A stretch of DNA of 64,000 nucleotides from Spirosoma sp. SC4-14 (lineage in GTDB: Bacteria; Bacteroidota; Bacteroidia; Cytophagales; Spirosomataceae), in NCBI RefSeq assembly GCF_037201965.1, contig NZ_CP147518.1, positions 1,549,001 through 1,613,000 on the forward strand, read 5' to 3'. The notes beneath the pieces were generated by a model that was not told the DNA's origin, searched no databases, and was given only the letters and a program-made list of their open reading frames with translations. This document shows, one piece after another, positions 1 to 8,484 of this stretch. How positions within the stretch are numbered: position 1 is the stretch's first letter; every line of letters starts with the position of its first letter. The position numbers were made by a program, and so were the translations under genes.

Positions 1-2486
1 GTGACCCGGTTTACGTTACCGCTCAGGTTGCCCAGTATGTTCCAGGTAAAGTCTTTTTTGCTCAGAAGATTGTAATTCATCTCCAGTTCCCAGCCCTTGT
101 TTTCCATCGATCCGGCGTTCGTGTATTTAGACGTAAAACCGGTAGAGCCTGCGGCAGCAACGTCGAGCAGGAGGTCGTTGATTCTATTTTGGTAATAGGT
201 GAACCCCGCTGTCAGACGGTTGTTGAAAAAGCGCAGATCGGTGCCCAGTTCCCATTCGGTTTTCCGCTCGGGACGCAGGTACGGATCGCCCTGGCGGCTG
301 CTTCGTACGTAGGCTCCATTGCCATAACCCGACCCGCTGAGTGGGTTAGCCCAACTGGCAAACGAAGCCGTTACGTAGGTCGTTGTGTTTCGGTAGGCAT
401 CGGGCTGCACACCCACAACCCCATATGAAGCACGCAGCTTACCAAACGACAGAAGGCTGCTTTCGCGCAGGGTAGGTAGTTGCGTAAACTGCCACGCAAT
501 GTCGGCCGATGGGTAGTAGAACGTCGACTTGGTCTGACTACCAAACGTAGAACCCGCTTCGCCAGCCACCGATGCATTCAGGAAAACCTGATTGAAGAAA
601 CCCAGATTCAGGGTCGAGTACATACGAGCCATTCGACGGTGGGTGGTTGTGCGATAAGGAGCATCGTTCGACGTGAGCGAATTGCCGAAGTTGGCTGGCG
701 CATCGGCAATGATGAACGTATTCATGTTGCCCCCCAGATTCAGGTATTTGCGGTCGTTAATATTGAACCCTACAATCAGCGTGCTGGTGATGTTTTTTCC
801 GAAATCTTTGAAAGCCCGGCCAATAATATCGCCGTTCATTTCCGACTCTTTATAAATCTCTTCGTTATAGGTACCCAGACCACTGTTTGATGCCGAGTTC
901 ACGGGGTAATTTGTGATGCGGTGGTCGGTGTTAGCATCGATACCACCACGAACCGTAACATCGAACCATTTCGAAGGCGTAATCAACAGTTCGGAGCTAA
1001 GAATAAAACGATCGACTTCCGAGAAATTGGTTAGCTCGTGAATCGCCCACATCGGATCATTATAAATTGGGTTCGCTAAGGCACCCAGGTAGTTCCGATA
1101 AGCCCGTTGGCGGTTTGGAATGGCACTGGCCGTTGGCGACGAAAAATAATTACCCTTATAGTAGCGGCTATCGAAATCCGGCGAAGTACGCAGCATACCG
1201 ATGTAAAGACCGTTTACGCTGTTACTGCGCTGAATCCGGTTGGAGGTTGTGCGGGCGTAGGTAGCGTTGGTGGTGGCTTTGATGATGTCGTTGAACCGAC
1301 GCTCCGAATTGAACCGTACGGTTGTCCGGTTGTAGTCGCTTTGTCCGTTGATGATGCCCTTCTGACGCAGATCACCTACGCTGAGGTAAAAATTTCCTTT
1401 TTCATTACCACCACTGATGGCCAGGTTATTGTCGATGTAGGTACCCGTGCGGAACACCATATCCCGGCGGGCATCGTTGAATGTCTCTTTCGAATTTTTA
1501 GTGATAATTGGATAAAACGTTTTGCCATTGTACGCTTCAAAACGAGCGCCATTCATATTCACTGCGTCGTCGCCACCAGCCCGGTTTGCAATTTTGTCGC
1601 CCCAGGTAAATGCACTGGTTGGGCTGTAGACACCGTCGGAACCCTGTCCATAGTTGCTTTGCAGCGGATGGAGCATGTTCGGCTTGTCGAACGAAACGGT
1701 AGAGCTATACGAAATATTGACCTTGTCGCTGTTGGCTCCTTTTTTGGTCGTAATCACAATTACGCCATTGGCCGCCCGCGAACCCCACAGCGCAGCGGCC
1801 GAAGCTCCTTTCAAAATCTGCATCGACGCAATGTCGTCGGGGTTGATATCGTTCAGACGCGATTGCTGGGTTACGCCAGCAGCCCCATCGCCGAGTGTCG
1901 AGTTACTGATCGGAATCCCATCTACAATGACCAGTGGCTGGTTTGAGCCTGTAATGGTGTTCTGGCCCCGAATCTGGATATACGAGCCTGCACCCGGATC
2001 GCCGGCCGAACGAGTAATCTGTACTCCAGCCGCTTTGCCCGACATGCCGTTGATGACACCCGTTTCGCCCGACCGAACAATGTCTTTGGCTTCGATTTTG
2101 GCAGCGGTTGACCCGAGTTTGTCGGCATTTTCTTTAAATCCCAGCGCACTAACAATAACTTCGTCGAGTGAGGTAGCATCGTGCTCAAGGCTTACCGAGA
2201 TCGACGTTTTACTGCCGATGGGTACCTCTGCGGTTTTCATGCCAATGAATGAGAAAATCAACACACCATTTTTGGCCTGATTTTCGGGAACCGAGATCGT
2301 ATAAGCACCTTCAGCGTTGGTCGACACCCCAATGACGGTACCTTTCACCACGACATTGACACCCGGTGTCGGCGAATTGTCATCTCCCGACGTAACAATC
2401 CCTTTGATGATCCGGCTCTGTGCCAGGAGCTGGACGGGCAGATACAGCAGGAAGAACAGCATTACGGGTAAACTTCTGTTTCGCAT
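1..2486 (-). CDS. SusC/RagA family TonB-linked outer membrane receptor (3' end outside window)
   Basis: This gene encodes an outer-membrane beta-barrel that imports oligomers with energy from TonB. Translation of the minus strand from the ATG at 2486 gives a signal peptide (MRNRSLPVMLFFLLYLPVQ), then a carboxypeptidase-regulatory-like domain (around residues 25-100), a linker with SLDEVIVSALGF, and a plug domain with IQIRGQNTITGSNQPLVIVD and AALWGSRAANGVIVITTKKG. Barrel strands follow and run off the window start after about 828 codons. A full member has roughly 1000 residues, so the last part is missing. This protein has no N-terminal STN domain, unlike the second SusC in this window, so it is probably not controlled by a FecR/ECF pair. 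A SusD partner would be expected just outside the window. Family assignment is sure; the substrate is unknown. Confidence 0.93.
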   Translation of the reverse strand, partial: MRNRSLPVMLFFLLYLPVQLLAQSRIIKGIVTSGDDNSPTPGVNVVVKGTVIGVSTNAEGAYTISVPENQAKNGVLIFSFIGMKTAEVPIGSKTSISVSLEHDATSLDEVIVSALGFKENADKLGSTAAKIEAKDIVRSGETGVINGMSGKAAGVQITRSAGDPGAGSYIQIRGQNTITGSNQPLVIVDGIPISNSTLGDGAAGVTQQSRLNDINPDDIASMQILKGASAAALWGSRAANGVIVITTKKGANSDKVNISYSSTVSFDKPNMLHPLQSNYGQGSDGVYSPTSAFTWGDKIANRAGGDDAVNMNGARFEAYNGKTFYPIITKNSKETFNDARRDMVFRTGTYIDNNLAISGGNEKGNFYLSVGDLRQKGIINGQSDYNRTTVRFNSERRFNDIIKATTNATYARTTSNRIQRSNSVNGLYIGMLRTSPDFDSRYYKGNYFSSPTASAIPNRQRAYRNYLGALANPIYNDPMWAIHELTNFSEVDRFILSSELLITPSKWFDVTVRGGIDANTDHRITNYPVNSASNSGLGTYNEEIYKESEMNGDIIGRAFKDFGKNITSTLIVGFNINDRKYLNLGGNMNTFIIADAPANFGNSLTSNDAPYRTTTHRRMARMYSTLNLGFFNQVFLNASVAGEAGSTFGSQTKSTFYYPSADIAWQFTQLPTLRESSLLSFGKLRASYGVVGVQPDAYRNTTTYVTASFASWANPLSGSGYGNGAYVRSSRQGDPYLRPERKTEWELGTDLRFFNNRLTAGFTYYQNRINDLLLDVAAAGSTGFTSKYTNAGSMENKGWELEMNYNLLSKKDFTWNILGNLSGNVNRV

Positions 2487-3393
2487 CTCATTAAGCTTTT
2501 GGGCGGTTATAAAAAAGGAAAACTGGATTACGCACGCGAACACGTTCAGGTAGCGGACGATGGCCCGATTCCCCGATATAGGATGGAGTGGATAGAAAAG
2601 AAAAGCTAACGGGACTAGTAAAAAGTTACTAAGACCGACAGACCAGACAACCGGTCGACAAAAGAGGAATTAACAGGGATAGTAAACGAATTTAATTTTG
2701 TTTTAATCCAAATATAGTATTGATAAAAATAAAATGTCAAGATATAATATTGAATAAAATCAATTTTTAGAGATTATTTATATTAATAATTGTAATTCTT
2801 AAAATATAATTCTATTTTTTTATTGCAAGCCCATTTGTAGCTAGTTCAGAACTCTGCAAAATCAGTGTTTATGATTAATTTTCACTAGTTATGAAGGCCA
2901 TATAGCTTCTGGGAAAGCAACGCCTAAGTAGAGTTAATAGGAGATTGTATAGGGTTTTTCGGCTGATTTAGCCTGCCAATTGCATCAGAATAACTTTGTG
3001 CCGGAGTTGATAGGCTTAGCGTTGCATAAATCAGACTAAAACGTTGATTCAGAAACAAAAGAAGCAATCCGCATCATTTCAATCAGCCAAAAGTATAAGA
3101 GCCAGCAGGCCTTAAATGGCTACTGTATTATCGGAATAGTAATATTTAGTTTCTTATGCTGGAGAATAGATACAAGATTTGTCCGTCATCGAACGGCCTG
3201 GTGTCCGGTGGCGGACAGGGGTTAGTTAGCTTTGTTGATTAAGTTATTGATTTTCTGTGAGTTATATTGAGTGGCACGGAGATTGTCGGTAGTTGCCTGA
3301 ACAGGGCCGAACGCTTTTGATTCGAACATAAATCGGCTCATGCAACCTTTCTGGTGCTTCCTGCATCTTTGGTACATAAACAGACAAAACCAT
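2487..3393. other. Intergenic region without a convincing gene
   Basis: About 900 bases separate the divergent SusC-like and DUF4097 genes. The part from about 2690 to 2890 is strongly AT-rich and carries the SusC promoter candidate. Plus-strand TAnnTTTG boxes occur at 2991-2998 and 3227-3234, but neither has a clear TTG at the right distance. A short hairpin GTCCG/CGGAC sits at 3203-3216. No open frame here has coding character. Confidence 0.6.
2709..2740 (-). promoter_or_regulatory. Bacteroidota-type promoter for the SusC-like gene
   Basis: On the minus strand a TTG (2740-2738) is followed after 21 bases by TATATTTG (2716-2709), matching the Bacteroidota sigma-A pattern TTG/N19-21/TAnnTTTG. 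It lies in very AT-rich DNA about 220 bases before the SusC ATG, which would leave a long leader. The match is seen directly; its use is inferred. Confidence 0.45.
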
Positions 3394-4437
3394 ATGAAAC
3401 GCACACAGTTTCTACTTACCCTTCTAAGCGCAGGCACGTTTGCGCTGATAACCCTGACCAGCGCAGGGAACCTAAACGACAATGGCGATACCCCGTATCA
3501 GGTTAAAACCTTTTCTGGAAAAATAAACGCAGTTCGGGCCGAAACCTCGGGCGGTAGCCTGACCGTTGAAGGCGGCACCGACATGAATGCTAAAGTCGAA
3601 ATGTATGTACGGGCCAACAACTGGAACGACAAACTAAGCAAAGACGAAATTGCCGAACGGTTGAAGGACTACGATATCACAATTGCGCAGGAAGGCAGTA
3701 CGATTGTGGCCACCGCCAAACGGAAAAACAACGACTGGAAACGCGGTCTGAGCATTAGCTTTAAATTCTACACACCCCGTAATGTATCGACGGATCTGCG
3801 CACATCGGGTGGCTCCATTCATATGGCATCGCTTACTGGCACGCAGAAATTTCGGACCAGTGGCGGTAGCCTGAATATAAGCGATCTGGAAGGCGACATC
3901 GACGGACAAACCTCGGGCGGGTCGATTCATATGGACCGTTGCCGGAAAGATATTGACCTGCAAACCTCAGGCGGCTCCATCGAAGCCAAAGAATCGACGG
4001 GCAAAATGCGGTTGCATACCTCGGGCGGCAGCATTCGGTTGTCGGATGTAAAAGGCACCATTGATGCCCAAACCAGTGGTGGCAGCGTAAACGGCGAGGA
4101 TATTGAGGGCGAAATCAAAGCCGGTACGTCGGGCGGTTCGGTACGGCTCGCGAATGTAGCCGGGAGCATCGATGCCAGCACCAGTGCGGGCGGAGTTGAC
4201 GTGAGCATTGCCAAACTGGGCGAATACGTTCGGTTATCGACCAGTGCCGGAAGTGTTCGTGTAAAAATGCCACTCGACAAAGGGCTGACGCTGAACCTGA
4301 GTGGTAATCACATCAAAATTCCGCTGAACAACTTCAGTGGCGATACCGACAAAGACCGGATTAGAGGTACGCTCAATGGTGGCGGCATTCCCGTAACGCT
4401 TTCGGCCAGTAGTGGTAGCGTTTATGTGAATCAGTAA
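3394..4437 (+). CDS. DUF4097-type secreted repeat protein
   Basis: The 347-residue product starts with a signal peptide (MKRTQFLLTLLSAGTFALI) and is therefore probably secreted or periplasmic. The body is built from about ten short repeats of the form x-T-S-G/A-G-S/G (for example RTSGGSIHM, QTSGGSIEA, GTSGGSVRL, STSAGSVRV), spaced about 20-24 residues apart. This is typical of DUF4097/putative adhesin proteins, which are predicted to fold as a right-handed beta-helix or stacked beta-sheet. I chose the ATG at 3394, because the frame upstream lacks a signal peptide and runs through intergenic DNA. The exact role is unknown; related proteins are often annotated as putative adhesins without experimental support. 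Confidence 0.8.
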   Translation: MKRTQFLLTLLSAGTFALITLTSAGNLNDNGDTPYQVKTFSGKINAVRAETSGGSLTVEGGTDMNAKVEMYVRANNWNDKLSKDEIAERLKDYDITIAQEGSTIVATAKRKNNDWKRGLSISFKFYTPRNVSTDLRTSGGSIHMASLTGTQKFRTSGGSLNISDLEGDIDGQTSGGSIHMDRCRKDIDLQTSGGSIEAKESTGKMRLHTSGGSIRLSDVKGTIDAQTSGGSVNGEDIEGEIKAGTSGGSVRLANVAGSIDASTSAGGVDVSIAKLGEYVRLSTSAGSVRVKMPLDKGLTLNLSGNHIKIPLNNFSGDTDKDRIRGTLNGGGIPVTLSASSGSVYVNQ

Positions 4438-4487
4438 ATAGTATGGGGCCGAAACGGCCCGCTTCATCTTGTTCAATGATACGGTTG

Positions 4488-4524
4488 AAGGCTCGCCAAA
4501 GAACTGGCGGGCCTTTCCTGTTTA
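4488..4524 (+). terminator. Hairpin terminator after DUF4097 gene
   Basis: An 11-bp stem (AAGGCTCGCCA paired with TGGCGGGCCTT, one G-T wobble) with a 6-base loop is followed by TCCTGTTT. It lies 50 bases after the stop of the DUF4097 gene. Confidence 0.6.
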
Positions 4525-4648
4525 CAGAAAATGAGCGAGTTGTTAGAGACTATATTTGTCGGTGATTGCCTCATCGAAGAATGTGGTAGCGGCTTTTAAC
4601 ACCCATTTCCACAAAGCGCTACCGTTTTCGTATCTTTATCCCTGAATT

Positions 4649-4698
4649 AGTCATTGGTCAGGAGTCATTGGGAAAGAATACACTAATGACCAATGACT
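4649..4698. repeat. TCATTGGTCA-type intergenic palindrome
   Basis: AGTCATTGGTC at 4649-4659 is perfectly complementary to GACCAATGACT at 4688-4698. A second GAGTCATTGG lies between them, so alternative pairings exist. Similar words recur in the intergenic DNA at 39970-40052 and near 41841. An ATG inside the right arm (4693) could be miscalled as the start of the following gene. Confidence 0.6.
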
Positions 4699-4716
4699 CC
4701 TTTACAGGATAGCGCT

Positions 4717-5196
4717 ATGAGCACCTACGAGCGTAATGCGAACCGACTGACCGTTTTTCTTCTGATGTGCATGGTAGGTCTGGCCATTTTCGGGACAATG
4801 CAATTGTCGGGTCCAATTCCTATTCACTTTAACGCAGCGGGTCAGGCCAATCGCTGGGGGAGCCCCTCCACGTTGCTGGTACTGGCTTTGGTAGGAGTAA
4901 TCGCCGTAGGTCTTCTATGGGTAATCCGAAATACCCCGCCCGAGCTGATGCATTTTCCGGGACCACGTTCGCTCGACAATGTTGTCAGGCAACGGCTGAA
5001 TTTCGATCACCTACTGGCAACGCTTCGGGTTATTGTAGCTGCCTTGTTTTTCGTTATGATTGGACAGATACTCTGGGTGGGTATGTATCATAAAAAGAGC
5101 ATTTTTTTGTGGCCTTCGTTTCTGTTTATCATCCTGATTTTTAGTTGTATTCTGGTTGGTTTAGTTCGGGCTTATCGCTTGTCGTCAGACCACTAA
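4717..5196 (+). CDS. DUF1648-like small integral membrane protein
   Basis: The 159-residue product has four hydrophobic segments, at about residues 12-30, 45-65, 95-118 and 125-150. Between the first two lies GPIPIHFNAAGQANRWGSP, which matches the DUF1648 signature (a His-Phe-Asn-x-x-Gly core with a trailing Trp-Gly). DUF1648 domains occur in bacilli SdpI-like immunity and signalling membrane proteins and in many uncharacterised proteins. I use the ATG at 4717 because the upstream ATG (4693) lies inside a palindromic repeat. The gene ends 21 bases before the large FAD/Fe-S gene on the same strand, so co-transcription is possible. Function unknown. Confidence 0.7.
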   Translation: MSTYERNANRLTVFLLMCMVGLAIFGTMQLSGPIPIHFNAAGQANRWGSPSTLLVLALVGVIAVGLLWVIRNTPPELMHFPGPRSLDNVVRQRLNFDHLLATLRVIVAALFFVMIGQILWVGMYHKKSIFLWPSFLFIILIFSCILVGLVRAYRLSSDH

Positions 5197-5217
5197 ACCG
5201 TTTCTTCTAGTACCGTT

Positions 5218-8200
5218 ATGTTTCGTCTTCCTCATAAACCGCCCTTCGCCACGTTGCTCCCCGATTTTGAGGGAGATCTTTACTTCGATGAATCGCCCGA
5301 ACACACCGCACAGCGGGTGCTCTACGCAACCGATGCATCAGTCTATCAGGAGATGCCCATTGCTGTTGCCTTGCCCAAAACCGTTACCGACATTAAGCGG
5401 TTACTTCGGTTTGCGCAGCAGCACGGTCTGGGTCTTATTCCACGGGCGGCCGGAACATCGCTGGCCGGGCAGGTTGTAGGAAGCGGTATTGTGGTCGATA
5501 TTTCGAAGTACTTTGGACAAATACTGGAGGTCAATGCCAATGAACAATGGGTTCGGCTACAGCCGGGCGTTATCCGCGACGATCTGAATGCTCACCTAAA
5601 GCCTTACGGCCTATTGTTCGGCCCCGAAACCTCAACCGCCAGCCGGGCCATGATCGGGGGTATGATTGGTAACAACTCCTGCGGGTTGCATTCGATTGTG
5701 TGGGGTACCACGCGCGACCATCTGCTCGAAGTTCGGGCCGTACTGAGCGACGGTGCCGAAGTGACTTTCGGGTCACTTACACCGGAGCAATTCGACGCAA
5801 AGTGCCGGGGCGAAAATGTTGCCAGTCCGCTCGAACAACGACTCTATACCCAGTTCCGCGACTGGCTATCCAACGAAACCATTCAGCAGCACATCCAGGA
5901 AGGCTATCCCAAGCTCACCGTCAAACGCCGGAACACAGGCTATGCGCTCGATGCGCTGGCGGGGGGCTTTGCACAGGGGGCAGAGGGCGGGGAGCTTCGC
6001 GCGGGGAATGGCGGGGAGAGCAGGGGGGGGCGGGGGGATAGTGTAGCCCCGTTACCCCCCGCTATTCCCCACCATTTCAACTTCGCCAACCTCATCGCGG
6101 GGTCGGAGGGGACGCTTTGCTTTATTACCGAAGCCAAACTGAATCTGTTGCCGTTGCCGCCGAAAGAAACGGCGCTGGTGTGCGCGCATTTTACGACCAT
6201 TCGGCAGTCGCTGGAAGCTAATCTGGTGGCGTTGGCGCATCACTGTTACGCATCGGAACTGGTCGATGATTATATTCTGCAACTGACCAAAACCAACATC
6301 GAACAAATGAAGAACCGCACCTTTGTGGAGGGCGACCCAAAGGCGATTCTGATGGTTGAGTTTTTCGATGATACGGTAGATGGCGTAGCGCAGAAAGCAC
6401 AAGCTTTTGTCGATGAACTGAACGCGAAAAAATTGGGCTATGCCTATCCGGTGCTGTTCGATGAAGAAACGAAAAAACCGTGGGCACTGCGGAAAGCAGG
6501 ACTGAGTATTATGTACAACATTCCCGGCGACGAAAAACCAGCCAACGTAATCGAAGATACGGCCGTGGATGTGGAAGACCTCCCCAACTACATCGATGAA
6601 CTGGACAGGATGGCCTGGGAAAATCATGGTCTTAAACTGGAATATTCAGCCCACGCGGGTGCTGGCGAAATTCACGTACTGCCGCTGATCAACCTGAAAT
6701 CGTCGGAGGGGCGTGCCCGGTTTCGGGCGTTGCTGATGGATACGGCCCAACTTGTCAAAAAATACGGTGGCTCGCTCTCGGGCGAACACGGCGATGGACG
6801 GTTGCGGGGCGAATGTATTGCGTTTATGCTGGGCCCGGAAAACTACCAGCTATGCAAAGATGTGAAGGCCCTTTGGGACCCGCATAATACGTTCAACCCC
6901 GGTAAAGTTGTCGATACGCCACCCATGAACGAATCGCTGCGGTCGGAAGCCGATGTGGTAATTCCACAGCCCAAAACGGTTTTTGATTTCTCGAAAGACG
7001 GTGGGTTGCTGGAACTGGCCGAAAAATGCTCGGGCTCCGGCGATTGCCGCAAAACAGCTATTTCGGGCGGGACCATGTGCCCGAGCTATATGGCTACCCG
7101 TCGGGAGCGCGACACAACACGGGCACGAGCCAACATTCTCCGGCACTTTTACAGCAACATGCAAAAACCGTCGGACCTCGATTATCAGGCGGCCAAAGAA
7201 ATTCTCGACTTATGTCTGTCGTGCAAAGGTTGTAAGGCCGAATGCCCATCGAGTGTCGATATGGGCCGGATGAAAGCCGAATTTACGCAGCAGTATTATC
7301 ATGAACACGGCGTTCCCATGCGCGCGAAATTGGTCGGCAATTTTACCCGGCTGATGTCGTTGGCCAGTCTGGCTCCTTGGGCCTACAATGCCATTTACAC
7401 TACCCCATCGCTCCGACGTATTGCCAATAAAGCGGTTGGTTTCCACCCCAACCGTACAATGCCTGAGCTGGCCAGTGTGACGTTGAAGGCGTGGGCAAAA
7501 GCGCGAAGCGCGAAGGGTGGGGGGCTTCGCGCAGGGAGCGTTGCGCGGGGAATGGCGGGGGATGGCGCGGAGAGAAATTCTCTGAACACCCTGGGCAACG
7601 CTCCCCGCGCAACGCCCCCCGCGCGAAACATCTGGCTCTTCTGCGACGAATTCACGAACTACAACGACGTGGAAGTTGGGCAGAAGGCCATTCAGTTGCT
7701 GGAGCGGTTAGGCTATTCGGTCACCATTCCTGATCATGTTGAAAGTGGCCGTACCTATCTGTCGAAAGGGTTGGTCGATGAGGCTCGGCAGATAGCCATC
7801 AAAAATGTGACCATGCTGAAAGACCTCGTCACCGACCAAACGCCATTGATTGGTCTGGAACCATCGGCTATATTGACTTTTCGCGACGAATACCCTGATT
7901 TGGTTCCAGCCGAACTGAAAGCCGATGCCCAGCGGCTTGCCCAGCATGTGTTTTTGTTTGAAGAGTGGCTGGCTCGCGAAGCCGATCAGAAGCGGATCGA
8001 CCGGAGTCTGTTTACGACCGAAGCCCGGCAGGTGAAAATTCACGGACACTGCCATCAGAAGGCGTTGTCGTCGATGGTACCGGTAAAAAAAGTATTGTCA
8101 CTTCCGGCCAACTATCAGGTTCAGCTTATTCCGTCGGGCTGTTGTGGTATGGCCGGTTCGTTTGGCTACGAAACCGAGCATTATGAGCTGTCGATGCAGG

Positions 8201-8349
8201 TTGGTGAATTGGTGCTGTTTCCGGCGGTGCGGCAGGCCGAAGACGCAATTATTTCGGCGGCCGGGACCAGTTGCCGCCATCAGATCAAAGACGGAACGGG
8301 CCGCAAAGCAAAACACCCCGCCGAAATTTTGTTCGATGCGCTGGTCTAA
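5218..8349 (+). CDS. FAD-binding and Fe-S-binding dehydrogenase (D-lactate dehydrogenase/GlcD-GlpC fusion type)
   Basis: The 1043-residue protein fuses an FAD-linked oxidase to an iron-sulfur, cysteine-rich electron-transfer module. An FAD_binding_4 domain occupies about residues 45-235 (IPRAAGTSLAGQVVGSG, MIGGMIGNNSCGLHS), followed by an FAD-oxidase C-terminal domain to about 565 (SGEHGDGRLRGE). Two cysteine clusters follow, one near 602-622 (CSGSGDCRKTAISGG) and one near 665-675 (CLSCKGCKAECP), and then CCG-type motifs near 941 (HGHCHQKAL) and 972 (SGCCGMAGSFGYE). Family members oxidise D-2-hydroxy acids such as D-lactate or 2-hydroxyglutarate and pass electrons to the respiratory chain; the substrate here is not determined. 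Two low-complexity Gly/Ala/Arg segments (about residues 247-284 and 760-803) lie between domains and are encoded by G-rich palindromic DNA, apparently inserted in frame. Confidence 0.93.
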   Translation: MFRLPHKPPFATLLPDFEGDLYFDESPEHTAQRVLYATDASVYQEMPIAVALPKTVTDIKRLLRFAQQHGLGLIPRAAGTSLAGQVVGSGIVVDISKYFGQILEVNANEQWVRLQPGVIRDDLNAHLKPYGLLFGPETSTASRAMIGGMIGNNSCGLHSIVWGTTRDHLLEVRAVLSDGAEVTFGSLTPEQFDAKCRGENVASPLEQRLYTQFRDWLSNETIQQHIQEGYPKLTVKRRNTGYALDALAGGFAQGAEGGELRAGNGGESRGGRGDSVAPLPPAIPHHFNFANLIAGSEGTLCFITEAKLNLLPLPPKETALVCAHFTTIRQSLEANLVALAHHCYASELVDDYILQLTKTNIEQMKNRTFVEGDPKAILMVEFFDDTVDGVAQKAQAFVDELNAKKLGYAYPVLFDEETKKPWALRKAGLSIMYNIPGDEKPANVIEDTAVDVEDLPNYIDELDRMAWENHGLKLEYSAHAGAGEIHVLPLINLKSSEGRARFRALLMDTAQLVKKYGGSLSGEHGDGRLRGECIAFMLGPENYQLCKDVKALWDPHNTFNPGKVVDTPPMNESLRSEADVVIPQPKTVFDFSKDGGLLELAEKCSGSGDCRKTAISGGTMCPSYMATRRERDTTRARANILRHFYSNMQKPSDLDYQAAKEILDLCLSCKGCKAECPSSVDMGRMKAEFTQQYYHEHGVPMRAKLVGNFTRLMSLASLAPWAYNAIYTTPSLRRIANKAVGFHPNRTMPELASVTLKAWAKARSAKGGGLRAGSVARGMAGDGAERNSLNTLGNAPRATPPARNIWLFCDEFTNYNDVEVGQKAIQLLERLGYSVTIPDHVESGRTYLSKGLVDEARQIAIKNVTMLKDLVTDQTPLIGLEPSAILTFRDEYPDLVPAELKADAQRLAQHVFLFEEWLAREADQKRIDRSLFTTEARQVKIHGHCHQKALSSMVPVKKVLSLPANYQVQLIPSGCCGMAGSFGYETEHYELSMQVGELVLFPAVRQAEDAIISAAGTSCRHQIKDGTGRKAKHPAEILFDALV
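5959..6070. repeat. G-rich palindromic element inserted in frame, copy 1
   Basis: A run of about 110 bases is extremely G-rich, then C-rich, inside the FAD/Fe-S gene. GGGGAATGGCGGGG is nearly complementary to CCCCGCTATTCCCC 35 bases later. It shares GCGCGGGGAATGGCGGGG with the second insertion at 7497-7626. It encodes low-complexity Gly/Glu/Arg residues between the FAD-binding and C-terminal oxidase domains without breaking the frame. Confidence 0.65.
7497..7626. repeat. G-rich palindromic element inserted in frame, copy 2
   Basis: This G/C-rich segment within the same gene contains a perfect 13-bp inverted repeat GCGTTGCGCGGGG / CCCCGCGCAACGC around an AGAGAAATTCTCT centre. It shares an 18-base word with copy 1. 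It encodes residues about 760-803 between the second Fe-S cluster region and the CCG domains. Confidence 0.65.
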
Positions 8350-8415
8350 CTTCGCAGGGGGGCGGGGGTAGCAGGGAGAGCACTTCCCCGCCATCCCTGC
8401 TATCCCCGCACGAAG
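8350..8415. repeat. G-rich palindromic element, intergenic copy
   Basis: Directly after the stop of the FAD/Fe-S gene, GCGGGGGTAGCAGGGA pairs with TCCCTGCTATCCCCGC (one mismatch), and outer arms CTTCG/CGAAG extend it. The composition resembles that of the two in-frame insertions upstream. It could also act as a terminator, though no T-run follows. Confidence 0.6.
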
Positions 8416-8484
8416 TCCCCCGCATTCCTAAACCTTTTGCGTTCCCGGTAGTTTTCCATAGACCAAAAACATTCACCTATAGTC

